The notes beneath the pieces were generated by a model, which saw only the letters and a list, made by a program, of their open reading frames with translations, was not told the DNA's origin and ran no database searches. The translations under genes and the position numbers were made by a program. Positions 9,091 to 20,700 of a stretch of 20,934 nucleotides of DNA are shown piece by piece. Position 1 is the first letter of the stretch, and every line of letters starts with the position of its first letter. This stretch comes from Beroe ovata (Eukaryota > Ctenophora > Nuda > Beroida > Beroidae), in NCBI GenBank assembly GCA_946803715.1, contig CAMPET010000457.1:481-21414 (forward strand), read 5' to 3'.

Positions 9091-9741
9091 GATATTTCCC
9101 TGTAAATATGAGAGATGGTTGTAGGAAATTGGATTCAATGGGGAGGAGAGTGCCATTCGAGACATCGGGTCATGGACATTATGGTCCAAAGTGGGAAAGG
9201 GACCGGGGGAAGTGTTTGAGGGAAATGCATGGGAATGATGTGATTTACAACAACACGCTATACGGTAATACAAAAACGTGGTTACCCAGTAATAAGTCCA
9301 GTCAGAGGTGATTTTATTGTCGAGTGATTTGGGAGTCTGTGAAAGTGGACGGGTAGTGGAGATTTTGAGTTTATAGCTAGAAATAAATAAGGTGTGGTGA
9401 GCATGAAAATTGATTGAGTTTCGAGGGACAGCTAGCAATGGCCAATGACACAGTTATGTGAAAACATGGGCATTGGAGAATCCTAGGATATTGGAAGCTC
9501 ACCTTAACTGCAGTTATGAGCAATTTTAGAGGGCCGATTTTGGTGAATTGAGGGAAAATATTGATAAATAGAAATGTGTACTAAACAAGCTAAGAATAAT
9601 ACTTATTTGGATCTTAGCTAAAGCAGGGAAATGACAGTTATTAACTCGATCATGCGGGTACTGGGTGTTGCATTCATCTGTTGGTGAGCACTTTTTATTA
9701 CTGTAAAAGGGAACGGAACAACAAAAAGGGGTATCATAGGG
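9091..9741. other. 5' flank of the tectonin-type gene, no other gene seen
   Basis: About 650 bp. An open frame runs upstream of 9090 in phase with the tectonin-type protein, but its peptide is low-complexity and has no signal peptide, so I read it as leader/promoter sequence. Nothing else is supportable. Confidence 0.45.
9370..9375 (-). promoter_or_regulatory. Possible TATA box of the tectonin-type gene
   Basis: TATAAA on the minus strand about 280 bp upstream of ATG 9090. If real, transcription would begin near 9340 and the 5' leader would include, or splice to, the acceptor-like TTTACAG just before the ATG. The evidence is motif plus position only. Confidence 0.25.
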
Positions 9742-10738
9742 GAGAAATAAACGATAACTTAGATGAAGAAAAAGGAAACGTAGATTTGAAGAAAATGGAA
9801 GTAAATGATATTGAAAAGGGGATTCCTAAGCAAGGGTTGGATGAACTTCCTTCCGAACGCTAGAAAGTCACGTGAGGACTTGTGTTACAAATCACAGTTC
9901 GAAGAGACACCTGCAAGGGAGCTCTAGAGAGACAACTAGCCACGTCAAACCACCGACCGAGAAGGAGGTGTGAACGCTAGAAAGTCACGTGAGGACTTGT
10001 GTTACAAATCACAGTTCGGAGAGACAGCTGTGAATCTTATTTACCAAGAAATAGGGGGAAATAGTAAAATAGCAATAGACAGAGGGGTCACAATCATCAT
10101 ATCTTGTTATCACTTGAGAATTCACGCCTATTATTTGGATATAAGAGTCAGGGAAAGGTAAAACCAAAAATACCAACAGGGGGAGCGCAGATCAAGGAGA
10201 AAAACTCCGGAACTCGGGAACTCTTCCTCAAATCCGCCTTCCAATTCCTACTCCAGCAGTATAAAGTGTGTGGACATTCCATACAATGTATAGTGATACT
10301 CATCAATCTGCATAGTTTATAAACTCATGTCCCCCTAATGTACCTGCATAATTTTTTGATATGTCTCTACAACATGAGGTTGATTGGATACCATGAGTTT
10401 AGCTAGGTAAGGATAAGTTGTGGTCAGCAGACCACAACTCATATCGATGAGGTTCTTGATAACTTGTTTTAATCAGTTCCTCTCATAAACGCTGCTGAGT
10501 CAATAACAATAACTGGGCCGAGGGCACAAAGTTGCGGTTTCATGAATTCCGCCATATCTCACGTAGGAAAATCCAGGAATAAGGAATTTATCTCAAATTG
10601 TGAGACAATAGACGGCAAGAAGAGAATTTGAAGTTGCGGCAACATGTTGCTACATTTCTGAGAAAACGAAACGCCATGTGTCCTGGTTCTACTATGTCAC
10701 CAGGCATTTTTGAACATAGTCAAATTCACAACAGCTGG
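9742..10738. repeat. Large duplicated sequence, copy 1
   Basis: About 1 kb, nearly identical in parts to 10889-12213. For example, 10104-10322 differs from 11593-11811 at only two bases. It contains an internal 46-bp duplication (9857-9903 and 9973-10018, the second being the start of a longer conserved block) with the sequence GAACGCTAGAAAGTCACGTG at its start. Short open frames are present but have no recognisable domain. Whether it is a mobile element, a segmental duplication or an assembly duplicate cannot be decided here. Confidence 0.8.
10416..10439. repeat. 24-nt inverted repeat in copy 1
   Basis: AGTTGTGGTC and GACCACAACT arms around AGCA. The same arms occur at 11896-11919 around TGCA, where the whole 24 nt is a perfect palindrome. 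Confidence 0.8.
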
Positions 10739-10888
10739 CGCGTGGGACAATGGACATTGGACATGATATACAACCAAACGCGAACACCAACCGACACGAA
10801 ACTAGTAATGTTCGCGCGTCGTAGTGTCGTACCTTATATGCGCGCGCAGCACAAGGCTATAATATTTCTCATACGCGCGCAACTGCAN
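10739..10888. other. Unique spacer between the two copies, ending at an N
   Basis: 150 bp with several CGCGCG-type stretches and no homology to the flanking copies that I can see. Position 10888 is an N, and homology to copy 1 begins at the very next base. Confidence 0.7.
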
Positions 10889-12213
10889 GAGAAATAAACG
10901 ATAACTTAGATGAAGAAAAAGATGAAGAAAAAGGAGATTTGAAGACAATGGGGAAAATGGGAGTAAATGATATTGAAAAGGGGATTCCTAAACAAGGGTT
11001 GGATGAACTTCCTTCCGATGTAATATTATTGATGCGTATGGTAGCTACAATGATCTACGTCAAAGTACCGAGAGAGAAGAGGGTCTAGACGCTAGAAAGT
11101 CACGTGAGGACTTGTGTGACCAATCACAGTTCGAAGAGACACCTGCAAGGGAGCACTAGAGTGACAACTAGCCACGTCAAACCACCGACCGAGAAGGAGG
11201 TGTGAACAAGGGTTGGATGAACTTCCTTCCGAACGCTAGAAAGTCACGTGAGGACTTGTGTTACAAATCACAGTTCGGAGAGACAGCTGTGAATCTTATT
11301 TACCAAGAAATAGGGGGAAATAGTAAAATAGCAATAGACAGAGGGCTCACAATCATCTGGCGCACAAAACTCACTCACGAGACCAAGTCTTAAAAACCCA
11401 CCCAACTAGTCACACAACTCAGTTCTTCTACGACTACAGGAACTCAGTTCTTGTACAGGAACTCAGTTCATCTTCATGAGCGGGGAAAATACAGAAGGGG
11501 ATAACCAAAGGGGATTTATAGTGTAGGTACAAGTTATACCGCTCGTAACCGAACTCCTACTATATACGCTGTACTCTAATATTATCATTATCTTGTTATC
11601 ACTTGAGAATTCACGCCTATTATTTGGATATAAGAGTCAGGGAAAGGTAAAACCAAAAATACCAACAGGGGGAGCGAAGATCAAGGAGAAAAACACCGGA
11701 ACTCGGGAACTCTTCCTCAAATCCGCCTTCCAATTCCTACTCCAGCAGTATAAAGTGTGTGGACATTCCATACAATGTATAGTGATACTCATCAATCTGC
11801 ATAGTTTATAAACTAATGTCCCCCTAATGTACCTGCATAACTTTATGATATGTCTCTACAACACGAGGTACCATGAGTTTAGCTAGGTATGGATAAGTTG
11901 TGGTCTGCAGACCACAACTCATATCGATGAGGTCCTTGATAACTTGTTTTAATCAGCTCCTCTCATGAACGCTGCTGAGTCAATAACAATAACTGGGCTG
12001 AGGGCACAAAGTTGCGGTTTCATGAATTCCGCCATATCTCACGTAGGAAAATCCAGGAATTTATCTCGAATTGTGAGACAATAGACGGCGGGAAGAGAAT
12101 TTGAAGATGCGGCAACAGGTTGCTACATTTATGAGAAAACGAAACGCCATGTGTCCTGGTTCTACTATGTCACCAGGCATTTTTGAACAATAACACAGTC
12201 AAAGTCACAACAG
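10889..12213. repeat. Large duplicated sequence, copy 2
   Basis: Begins with GAGAAATAAACGATAAC right after the N, and follows copy 1 to about 12213 (TTCTACTATGTCACCAGGCA... then diverges). Compared with copy 1 it has an extra stretch at 11038-11094, and about 230 bp at 11358-11590 containing three GGAACTCAGTTC-type short repeats. The internal 46-bp duplication is also present (from 11088 and 11231). Confidence 0.8.
11896..11919. repeat. 24-bp perfect palindrome in copy 2
   Basis: AGTTGTGGTCTGCAGACCACAACT reads the same on both strands. Its arms are unchanged in copy 1 while the centre differs. Confidence 0.85.
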
Positions 12214-12243
12214 CTCAGAGGACCTTGTCACGTACCGACGCGT

Positions 12244-12360
12244 CAGGGCACTAGGGCACTACGTAGGGCACTCAGGGCACTACGTTAGGGCACTCAGGGC
12301 ACTACGTCAGGGCACTCAGGGCACTACGTCAGGGCACTCAGGGCACTACCTTAGGGCACT
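12244..12360. repeat. Minisatellite, composite 22-bp unit
   Basis: About five units of AGGGCACTC plus AGGGCACTACGTC, i.e. 9-bp and 13-bp half-units that both begin AGGGCAC. Slight decay occurs at both ends. It lies beyond the 3' end of the ECM29 gene. Confidence 0.9.
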
Positions 12361-12534
12361 TCTTTATAAAACTTATCAAGACACTTAATCATTAAGTCAC
12401 TTAATAGTTAATGAAATCTAGTTTTTGTTGTTCATTGTTAATGTTTCCTGCTCTGTGTAACGTATGTATGTACAATANCCTACAATGAAACACTTCAATT
12501 GATTGTGCATTCTTAACGTTCAAACGTAGTAAAG
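12361..12534 (-). other. Presumed 3' UTR / downstream flank of ECM29
   Basis: AT-rich, with one N at 12478. No canonical AATAAA on the minus strand; a TATAAA lies near 12364-12369. Nothing else is supportable. Confidence 0.4.
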
Positions 12535-14765
12535 TTAACTGACACTCTTCTCTACAATTGTAACTATCTCGATACCCCTGCTTTTGATATTGAGGTTGTT
12601 CTCATTGCTAATTTGGTCCCTGACATGTGTCAAGATATCATCTAATGTTCCTCTACTCAAGACTAACTGCAGCTCCCCACACTTCTGGAGAATTCTCAGT
12701 GTGATTTGGAGGGCTAGGCCCCGCACTGAGGCATGCTTCGTATCGTCAACACACCGTAACACACTGGGAATTACTACCTCATAAACTGCAGTTCTCACTT
12801 GTGGCTCCAAAGTGTCTGATGAGGAAGTTCCCGTTGTGAAGCTCAGGATGTGCTGCATTGCTCCGAGTACGGATAGTCTAAGGTTCCAGCTGCAAAGTCG
12901 CATGAGTCCAGACATGAACTGACTGACTTCTAGGATTCGATCACAGGGTGTCTGACATATCCGCCAGGAAACTCCTAGGAGGAGAATGGAAGATTCCTGT
13001 ATAGGCTGATCGATAGAGAATGTGTCAACTGTTTTCTTCTTTTCGTGACACTCCTTTCCCTCTTCCACTTCCTCTTCGTTGACTGGAGGTGTGAGATGAG
13101 TCGTGCATATTTCCCACACTTCATCCCAGACATTTGCAGTGACCTCCATCCCCAGAATGAGGTCTCCAAATGTCCTCATCACCTCACCAACATAACCCTT
13201 GTCCCCCTTTCTGAATTCTCTGAGAAACACCTCTAGAACTGCACTTTCGTCCACATTTCTCAGCTTCCCCACGGCGGTCAGAGTAGTGGATATCGCCGAT
13301 AGGATTGCCGATTTTCCGGGGAATGTCCTGCCCCCACTAACTTGTAGCAGAGTTGCGATGTTGGTGGAGAAGTGGGGTTCCGGGTAGGAAGTGTTGAGAT
13401 ATACTGCTATTGTTGAGAGTGTCTTAGCCGCCTGCCAGGAAAATATCATTAAACACTAGCTCGCGAGGAATAATTCATTGAAAACTCATCTCATATAATA
13501 TGATCATGCTTTGATATCTTTGGGGTTATTATCTCAATGATTCCATCCACAAGTTCTATCACACAAGAGAAATTATTTCTTGCGCGACACTATTTCATGT
13601 GATTGAATTGCAACCTGAATTCGGTTATTCCACGATGTTGATTGTAGGGTAGCTGAGCAGAGGTCAGATATCTCCGTAAGGTAGGTCAATGTGACGGACT
13701 GATCACTAATCCCGAGTTCCGACCACACTTCCTCCCATTTAGCTTTCTCCACCTCCTTGTCGCTGTGCCGACCTTAAGAGTAGAACAAATCGTGAAGGAA
13801 ATAACCACAAATTAGTCGTTAACACTTGCATAGTCACTTGATAATGAATCACTTGATAATGAGGCTACGTCGCACCGTAGATGAAGTAAGTACCCTAAAT
13901 ATTCAGACAAAGCGAGGGTAGAGAAAGCGATTACATTCAACCCCGGATAATTTACCGAAAAGTGTAAGCGGGACTGCAGACCCGTGGACACTACGCAAGA
14001 CGTCAGGTGCCGTGTTGGACAGTTTGTACACAATCTGAGACACAAGAAGACGAATATCGTCCTCCTTCTCAAGGTACCAAGTTTTGAGACGCTCCATTAC
14101 ATTATCCACGGTACTTGCTTTGGCATACCTATAGATGCATACTGATAAGAAACTTTAGTTTCCGCTTCTGATCCCTGGCTAGGTTAAGGTATAACTGTAT
14201 AAGAAGAAATCAGGTGACAGATTCGAGAAAATGGGAGAAATGAGGTGTCATCAGAATAACAAAAGTTAGACAGATTCGAGTGACATGAGTACCTGAAAAG
14301 AAGTGCAACTGTCGCACTACACTTGTCCCTGACAGCCAGACTCCTGTCAGTGAGAATGCCAAATACAGCTCCCATCAACTTGCCCACCCATCCTGTCAAA
14401 TCCTGTCAGGGATAGTTACGTGGAGTTTGAGAACAGTCAAATCTACTGAGAGATTGTTGATGATCGAAGAATGGTGGGTGTCATAACAATATGGCATTGG
14501 GGCTGGCGCTTTCTTAACTTGTCATAACGCTAATACCTGTTGCTTGTACACCGCTAGTAGTGATACTGTATGGAGGAGGGTCACTCTTGGTGTCAAGCCC
14601 ACGGCTGTCTTGGAAAGAGACGATAACCGCGGTACTAGCGTGTCTAACTCGCTCAAATCACACTCCCTGATACACTTGTCAATAACCGGAACAAGGGGAG
14701 AAGTGATAGCGAGGTGGGCCCGTGCTTGTTCCACCTTGTCCTTGTCTTCAGAGCTGCCTGACACC

Positions 14766-14797
<32 letters not shown>

Positions 14798-17700
14798 TGT
14801 GTCTGTGTGTATGTTTTTGTGTCTGTGTGTCTGTGTGTGTCTATGTGTCTATGTGCGTCTATGTCTGAATGATCTGACGGTGAGAGATTCAGAGATAACT
14901 GACACTCACCATGGTAGTTATATGTCCAAGTGCTTTAGGCTCTATATTCGCTGAAGCAGATATGAATGCCGGAACAATAACGCTCACATGAGGAGCTAGG
15001 AGCGGACCAGCATTATCACTGATCTTCATCACGGTTACTATGGCAACCGTTTGTACCTCTACCACACGTGACGTTATACCGCTATCCAGTAACACCGGTA
15101 AAATGGTTGATATTGCACGTGCACCGCGCGCGCCGTCCTCCACTTTGCACACTGATACGCTAATCTTGCTCAGAACTTCTGCAAAACCACAGTTGTTACA
15201 AGCTTGAGAAAAAACAACATTATGAATATCAAGAAGAGAATCTTGAAGCAGCGTACATCCAAAAAACCTACCAGCGGTTTTGGCGGCACTCAGTCTCACA
15301 CTTTCTTTAATATCATCCATCAGTTTGAGGATCAAATCCCAGAGACACGGAATCTCACTGAGAATGAGATCACTGTATGATCGAGTCCTGACCACCTCAC
15401 CTGCATCAAGAAATCCATCAGTTCATGACGATCATCTATGATAGATGCTACGGAAACTCAGTTACCACAGATACCACAGAACCACGTCCACAGTGACAGA
15501 GCGACACAGTTACTCAGTTACTTGTCGTGGACTTACCCAGTGCATTGGAACAAGATTCCCGTGTTCTCCACAGTGTATGATGGATGTTACCCTTCAAATC
15601 TGACAAAATCTCTGAGAGGAACTTGTCGACGGTTTCTTTCGGTTTTGGAACAATTAGACTCCAGATATTGCTCATCGACTGCTGGACCTTGAGATTCGGG
15701 TCAAACTGATACCTGGTGGAGAAACGGGAGTATTTCATCACTCAGAAAGAGAGGGATTCTCAGTCGGGAACTGACACGTGATAATCATACAAATCCACGT
15801 GTTTGACAGTCACAAATCACTATCGAACACACGTGACATTTGTAACCTGAATATCCGTGGAATAATGCTGCTGAGGTGAGGCTCGAGTTCCTTACCCGCA
15901 GATTTCACGAGATGGCCTACCCCAAACGCAGCACCTAGCCTATCTGTCCACAGACTGCTATTATTGGACAGATGCATGAACTGGGAGATGGACACGTTTT
16001 GGATACAATTACAGGAACACGTTGTGTTGATGATATGAATTATAAAGGAGTATGCTTAACCCCCAAAACATGCTCTCAGTGAGCGCTACAGAATTCCAGA
16101 TCTTATTTAAACCGACTGGCTGGACAGCGATCAGTTGAATACCTGGTAAATCATTTCCGGTTGGTTCATGTCACTGGCAAGTGAGCACAGTTCCTTGTAC
16201 GTTGTGAGATTTCCTCCGCCCATGGAACTTGGCAGCTTGCCAAGGTCCTCAGCTGAGAATATCTTGGTATCCATCGCAACGTGCTTGTGTTGGACAGTCT
16301 CGTTTAGCAGTGTTGACCGGAGCATGTCCACTAGGTGAGATTTAGTGGAAGGGTCCACCGATGTGTACAACAGGGAGAGAGCTTCACTCGCAATCTCCTG
16401 TAGAGACGATGGGAGTTCAAATGCCATGATAGGTACTATCTTCTGATCTTTTCTAATCTCAGGCATTTTTCAACCAGATGGAACCCCCTTTCTATCTAAA
16501 TTAAAATTAGAGAATGATGAGACGTTATGATACCAATACGATAACATGATTGTTGACCAAGCATGCCAAGTTTCCTACCTGTGTGAGTGTGTCCTTGTTG
16601 GATAGTAGAACAGATAGCGCGTGCTGAATGTCTGTCTTGTATGCCACAATGTTCTCCATATCTGCAGAGTATTACAATTGCTGTGGGTACTAGAGCTTTT
16701 GTTAATTCTGCTGCCTTCGAGAGTCGAAAATTTTTGAAATCTTGTGCAAATCAGTGCATGAATAATGATTCAGAAGGCAGAAGGAATAATGATCCCCTCG
16801 GTAATAGGGATTTCACATTAATAATTGTACCGGTCAAGTACTTGAGTATCGAGAGTAACCAAACACTCGCTGCTTGGAGCTCAATGTCTCTCACATCTCC
16901 CAACACAAATTCTCTGACAATCTTCTCCAGAATAATCCTGTACAAGAACACGTGATCATCACATTGGGGCGGGGTCAACATATATTTTTGTTTTTTTTTG
17001 TTTTTTTTTGTTTTTTTTGTTTTTTCAAAAATCTACTTCTACCTTAACAAAAAAAACAAAAAAGAGTTGACCCCCCACATTGTAAAATGTACATTGTAGA
17101 GGGTACATTTCATATCGTATACACTGCAGTTGCAATCATTCAATTGTAATCTCTACAATTTACGTCATGTATACAACGTACCTTGTACAGCAGCATAGTA
17201 TACAAGTACATTGTACATCCTGCTGAATGTACAATGAATGTACATTATACACGATGTACTCACTGGGTAGTTGTTGTGTTTTGTGTCCGGGTGTTATCTA
17301 CCAAATTGACAAACACATCACAAACAGTAGGAGGCGAACCGACACCTGATGATAGCACCGCCAATGTCTTACCTGAGGTCAATTAACTCCTCATTATCTC
17401 CCAATTATCATCTTTTGACCTCATTAACGAACCAATAAACTCGGATGATTTCCAAACTCGAGTCACGCTGTGCGCGGTCACATTACCGACGGCGAAGTTG
17501 AGCTGGAGGAGATTACGTTTCGCTGTGCCCAGTAACGCGCCCAGAGCCTCGTCTCGAGGGAGAGGGGAGGAGTGGAGGTGAAGAGCACCCAGTGATTCCG
17601 ATAGCGGGATCAATATCTTCTGCTCCTTGGTCTGGGATATCAAACTGCAGGGGCGAGAGAGACGAATGAGGGGATATTGTCGTTTGGGAAATGGCGTTTC

Positions 17701-20700
17701 GTCATGGAAACGCATGTCACGCGTGACTCTCTCTCTCACGTGACAACACGTGTGACCACGACTCACGTGACAAGGCGCTGATGGAGTTTCTGGGCCGAGT
17801 CCTGACCTACCAGCTGGACGATGTCAACATTGTAACAGCAGTGCTTGAGACTCATGCACACTCCTATTGGATATACAGAGATTTGAATAGTACCGGTAAC
17901 TTCAATCTTGCCAGATTTCATGCATAATCCAGTGAGAGAAGGATAAAAGCAGTCTGGCAGGAGAAAGTTCTCAGCAAGGAATCCCGATGATCAGCAAGGA
18001 ATCCCGATGATCAGCAAGGAATCCCGATGATAATTCAGATTATAATCATTCGGTGGATATTCAGCTAGACTGCTATGTGATTGAGTGGATGAAATTACCG
18101 GTAATGTGCCCCGTATCGAGAAATCTGATTACTTGACCCATGAGCTGGGCAGCAAGGTCAGTTGAGGTGCAGGGGGCCAGATATCCTGCTGCCAATACTC
18201 CACCGTCGATTTCTTCAAACTTCGCGTTCTGAATTCATTGTGAAAATCAGAGGAGGTAGGTAGCAGGAATTTGAGTGAGAATTTCATGAAAATAATTTTT
18301 CCGGTCCTTTGAGAGACAATGTAAGAGAGAAGTTTTTATTGCTTTTCATAGAATGCATAACATATCATTACAGAACACGAAACTTCACATAAATTCATAA
18401 AAATCCAACAAAACACGCCCAAAGATAGTGTCCATAGAACCCTCAATTCGGTAGAAGCCTGTGACCAGTGATCTTGATAGTAGGACCTTTCGATCTAGGA
18501 GACAGCAGCAGGAAGTTATCACCCACAACAACCACACCAGAACCAGCAGTAGACACCCCAACACCCCAGTGGACATCCTCAAAGTGGACATGAATGTCCA
18601 CAATATTGAGTGGACATCATACCCTCGTAGACAGTGGACACCCCATCACCTCTGATAGAAGTATATCAGAAGATCATGACGCCTCTTCCTCAGGAGCAGC
18701 CTCCTCTTCCACAGGTGCGTCCTCCTCAGCGGCAGCTGGGACCTCCTCCTCAACAACGGTGGGAACTTCTTCACAGTCAGCCATGGTAGTGACAAGAGTA
18801 AACTCGAGAGAAAGAGAGAGAGAGTTGGAGTAATGTGCAGTAGTGCGAGTGATGGTGGTGTGGAGAGGGAAGGAGGGGTTTATATAGAGGGCAGAGTGGA
18901 CTCACGCGTGATTTGCACGTGGCATGTCACGTGCAGCGAGTGTTATCAGTGGGAGGAGTCAAGGTTTTTGTCATGGCAACTCGGGTCTTCTTGGATATTT
19001 GGTGTTCTACTGATACTGATATATGCCAGGTTCTAATCTAAATTGGAAGCATTAAAAATGCTGCCAATTTTTTAGAACATATCTAGCACAACTTCGTAGC
19101 AGGTAAGATTTGTGATAAGAAATATGACATTTTTTGTTATCAGCTATTGACAGGATCATTATATTGAACGTCTTGTCATATTGCGATGGTATCGATGTGA
19201 AATAGAGATGGCTTCTGTCATATATGAAGCCTGTTCAATATTGAGTAACCTCCGACCTACATTTCGAAAGTCGAAGATCGAACTGTTGAAGACAAAAGCC
19301 CACGGTAGCGGGCTACTATCCTACAGCTGACAGAACGTCCGCTCCAAACAAAAAATACGATTACAAATAACATCTCTGCCACACCCTGTCTACTTACCGC
19401 CTTAGCCAGCATCTTGAGAAGTCTGGAAGACCACATATCAACCTTCTCTCTGTCCAAGCCAGCTGTCCGCTCAGCGCCATGTTGTCTCCCTCCATTCACC
19501 ACGTGATGTGAGGTGGTGATGTGGGCGAGAAGGCCGACGAGGGAGGCCGAGTGGCACCTCACTTCGTACTGGGCCGAGGCGAGGAAACCCTCGCACCACT
19601 CGTACGAGATATCAGTCAGTGTCTCGGGCAGAGATGCGCTCAGCTGTGAAAATACGTGAGATATTATATTGCCGTCGAAACTAAACTGGAATTTTAAGTT
19701 AACTATCGTCGGAACGTTTTTTTTCTGGTGTCATGCAACCAAACCTCCACAAGATGGAGCAAAGCAAGCGCCTGCAGTGTTGCTGGGGCAGCCGGGACGA
19801 GGGCAGTCTTCAACAAACGTCTATACTGCTCTACTACTCCCTCTACGATGATTGGGGGTTAGAGAGAAATTAGGGAGATTGATGTACTATAAACTGAAGT
19901 GAGTGGCATTGAAAATTTCCATTATTCATCAATCTGTAACCTTGCTGCATTCCTGTTAGTCGATTCCGTAGGAACTTGTATCTCTCACTGTCCAACACGA
20001 TATGATCGGGCGTTCCTTCATCCAGACACTGTCTGGTGAACTTTAAAACCTGGAGCAAATCCTCGATTAACAACATGGTAATCATGAAGCGGTGAGCAGT
20101 AATCATGAAGTTGTGAGCAGTAGGCATTCCTGGAGCAAATCCTCGATTTACAACATTGTAATCATGAAGCGGTGAGCAGTATAATAATCATGAAGTTGTG
20201 AATTGTGATGATGAATCTCTACTATGAACGTGAACAGAACGAAATGCTTGCCACCGCGTTGCTCGCTCTGTTCATTACACAAGAAAATGTGAAGTAAAAG
20301 TTCCTGCCTGGCATGAATCATCAGTCTAGGAGCATACTACTTCACCTCACCTCAGAGTACACTAGAGGTATGTAGGGCAGTCTCTGTGTTCCCACAATGT
20401 AACAGTGTGCAGGGGTATTGAGTCTTTCCTCGGTACACTTTCCTATGTACCCAACTGCTGCTTCAAATCCTGGGATCAGTGTACTTCATAGTTTTGGTTG
20501 TCCGAGTTTCCAATGGTCCTAGGACCTAGCGCTATGGTAGAAGTGGCTGATTGGGTTAAGCTCAAATTTCACTACGCTACCCTGTCAATTACTGACCTCC
20601 AATTTGCGCAGCCGCTCATACAATGGAAAATGAACACAATGCAAGTACAACATTGATGTACTTCTCAATGTACAATGTACAGTGTACACCCAACACACAC

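Noticed and set aside
10104-10322. 72-codon frame kept in both copies of the large repeat (also 11593-11811)
   Set aside because: The two base differences between copies both change amino acids, so there is no sign of protein constraint; identity reflects recent duplication. No recognisable domain.
17401-17486. Continuation of the ECM29 exon through VTAHSVTRVWKSS
   Set aside because: A donor at 17486 joins in phase to 17372, giving FAVGKTLAVLSSG, which fits the family much better.
18440-18784. Possible selenoprotein: nested frame interrupted only by TGA codons
   Set aside because: I looked for a SECIS-like element between 18335 and 18450. An ATGA and a TGAT are present at a plausible distance, but the sequence between them does not pair into a stem, and the residues around the TGAs resemble no selenoprotein I know.
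18594-18833. Plus-strand Ser-rich open frame
   Set aside because: It is the reverse of the acidic minus-strand frame, which has the TATA box, start context and polyadenylation signal.
20590-20640. Possible extra ECM29 exon (LYERLRKLE before a GTCAGT donor)
   Set aside because: Joining 20715 directly to 20469 gives the correct phase and the expected family sequence (KLPGFEAAVGYI), leaving no room for it.
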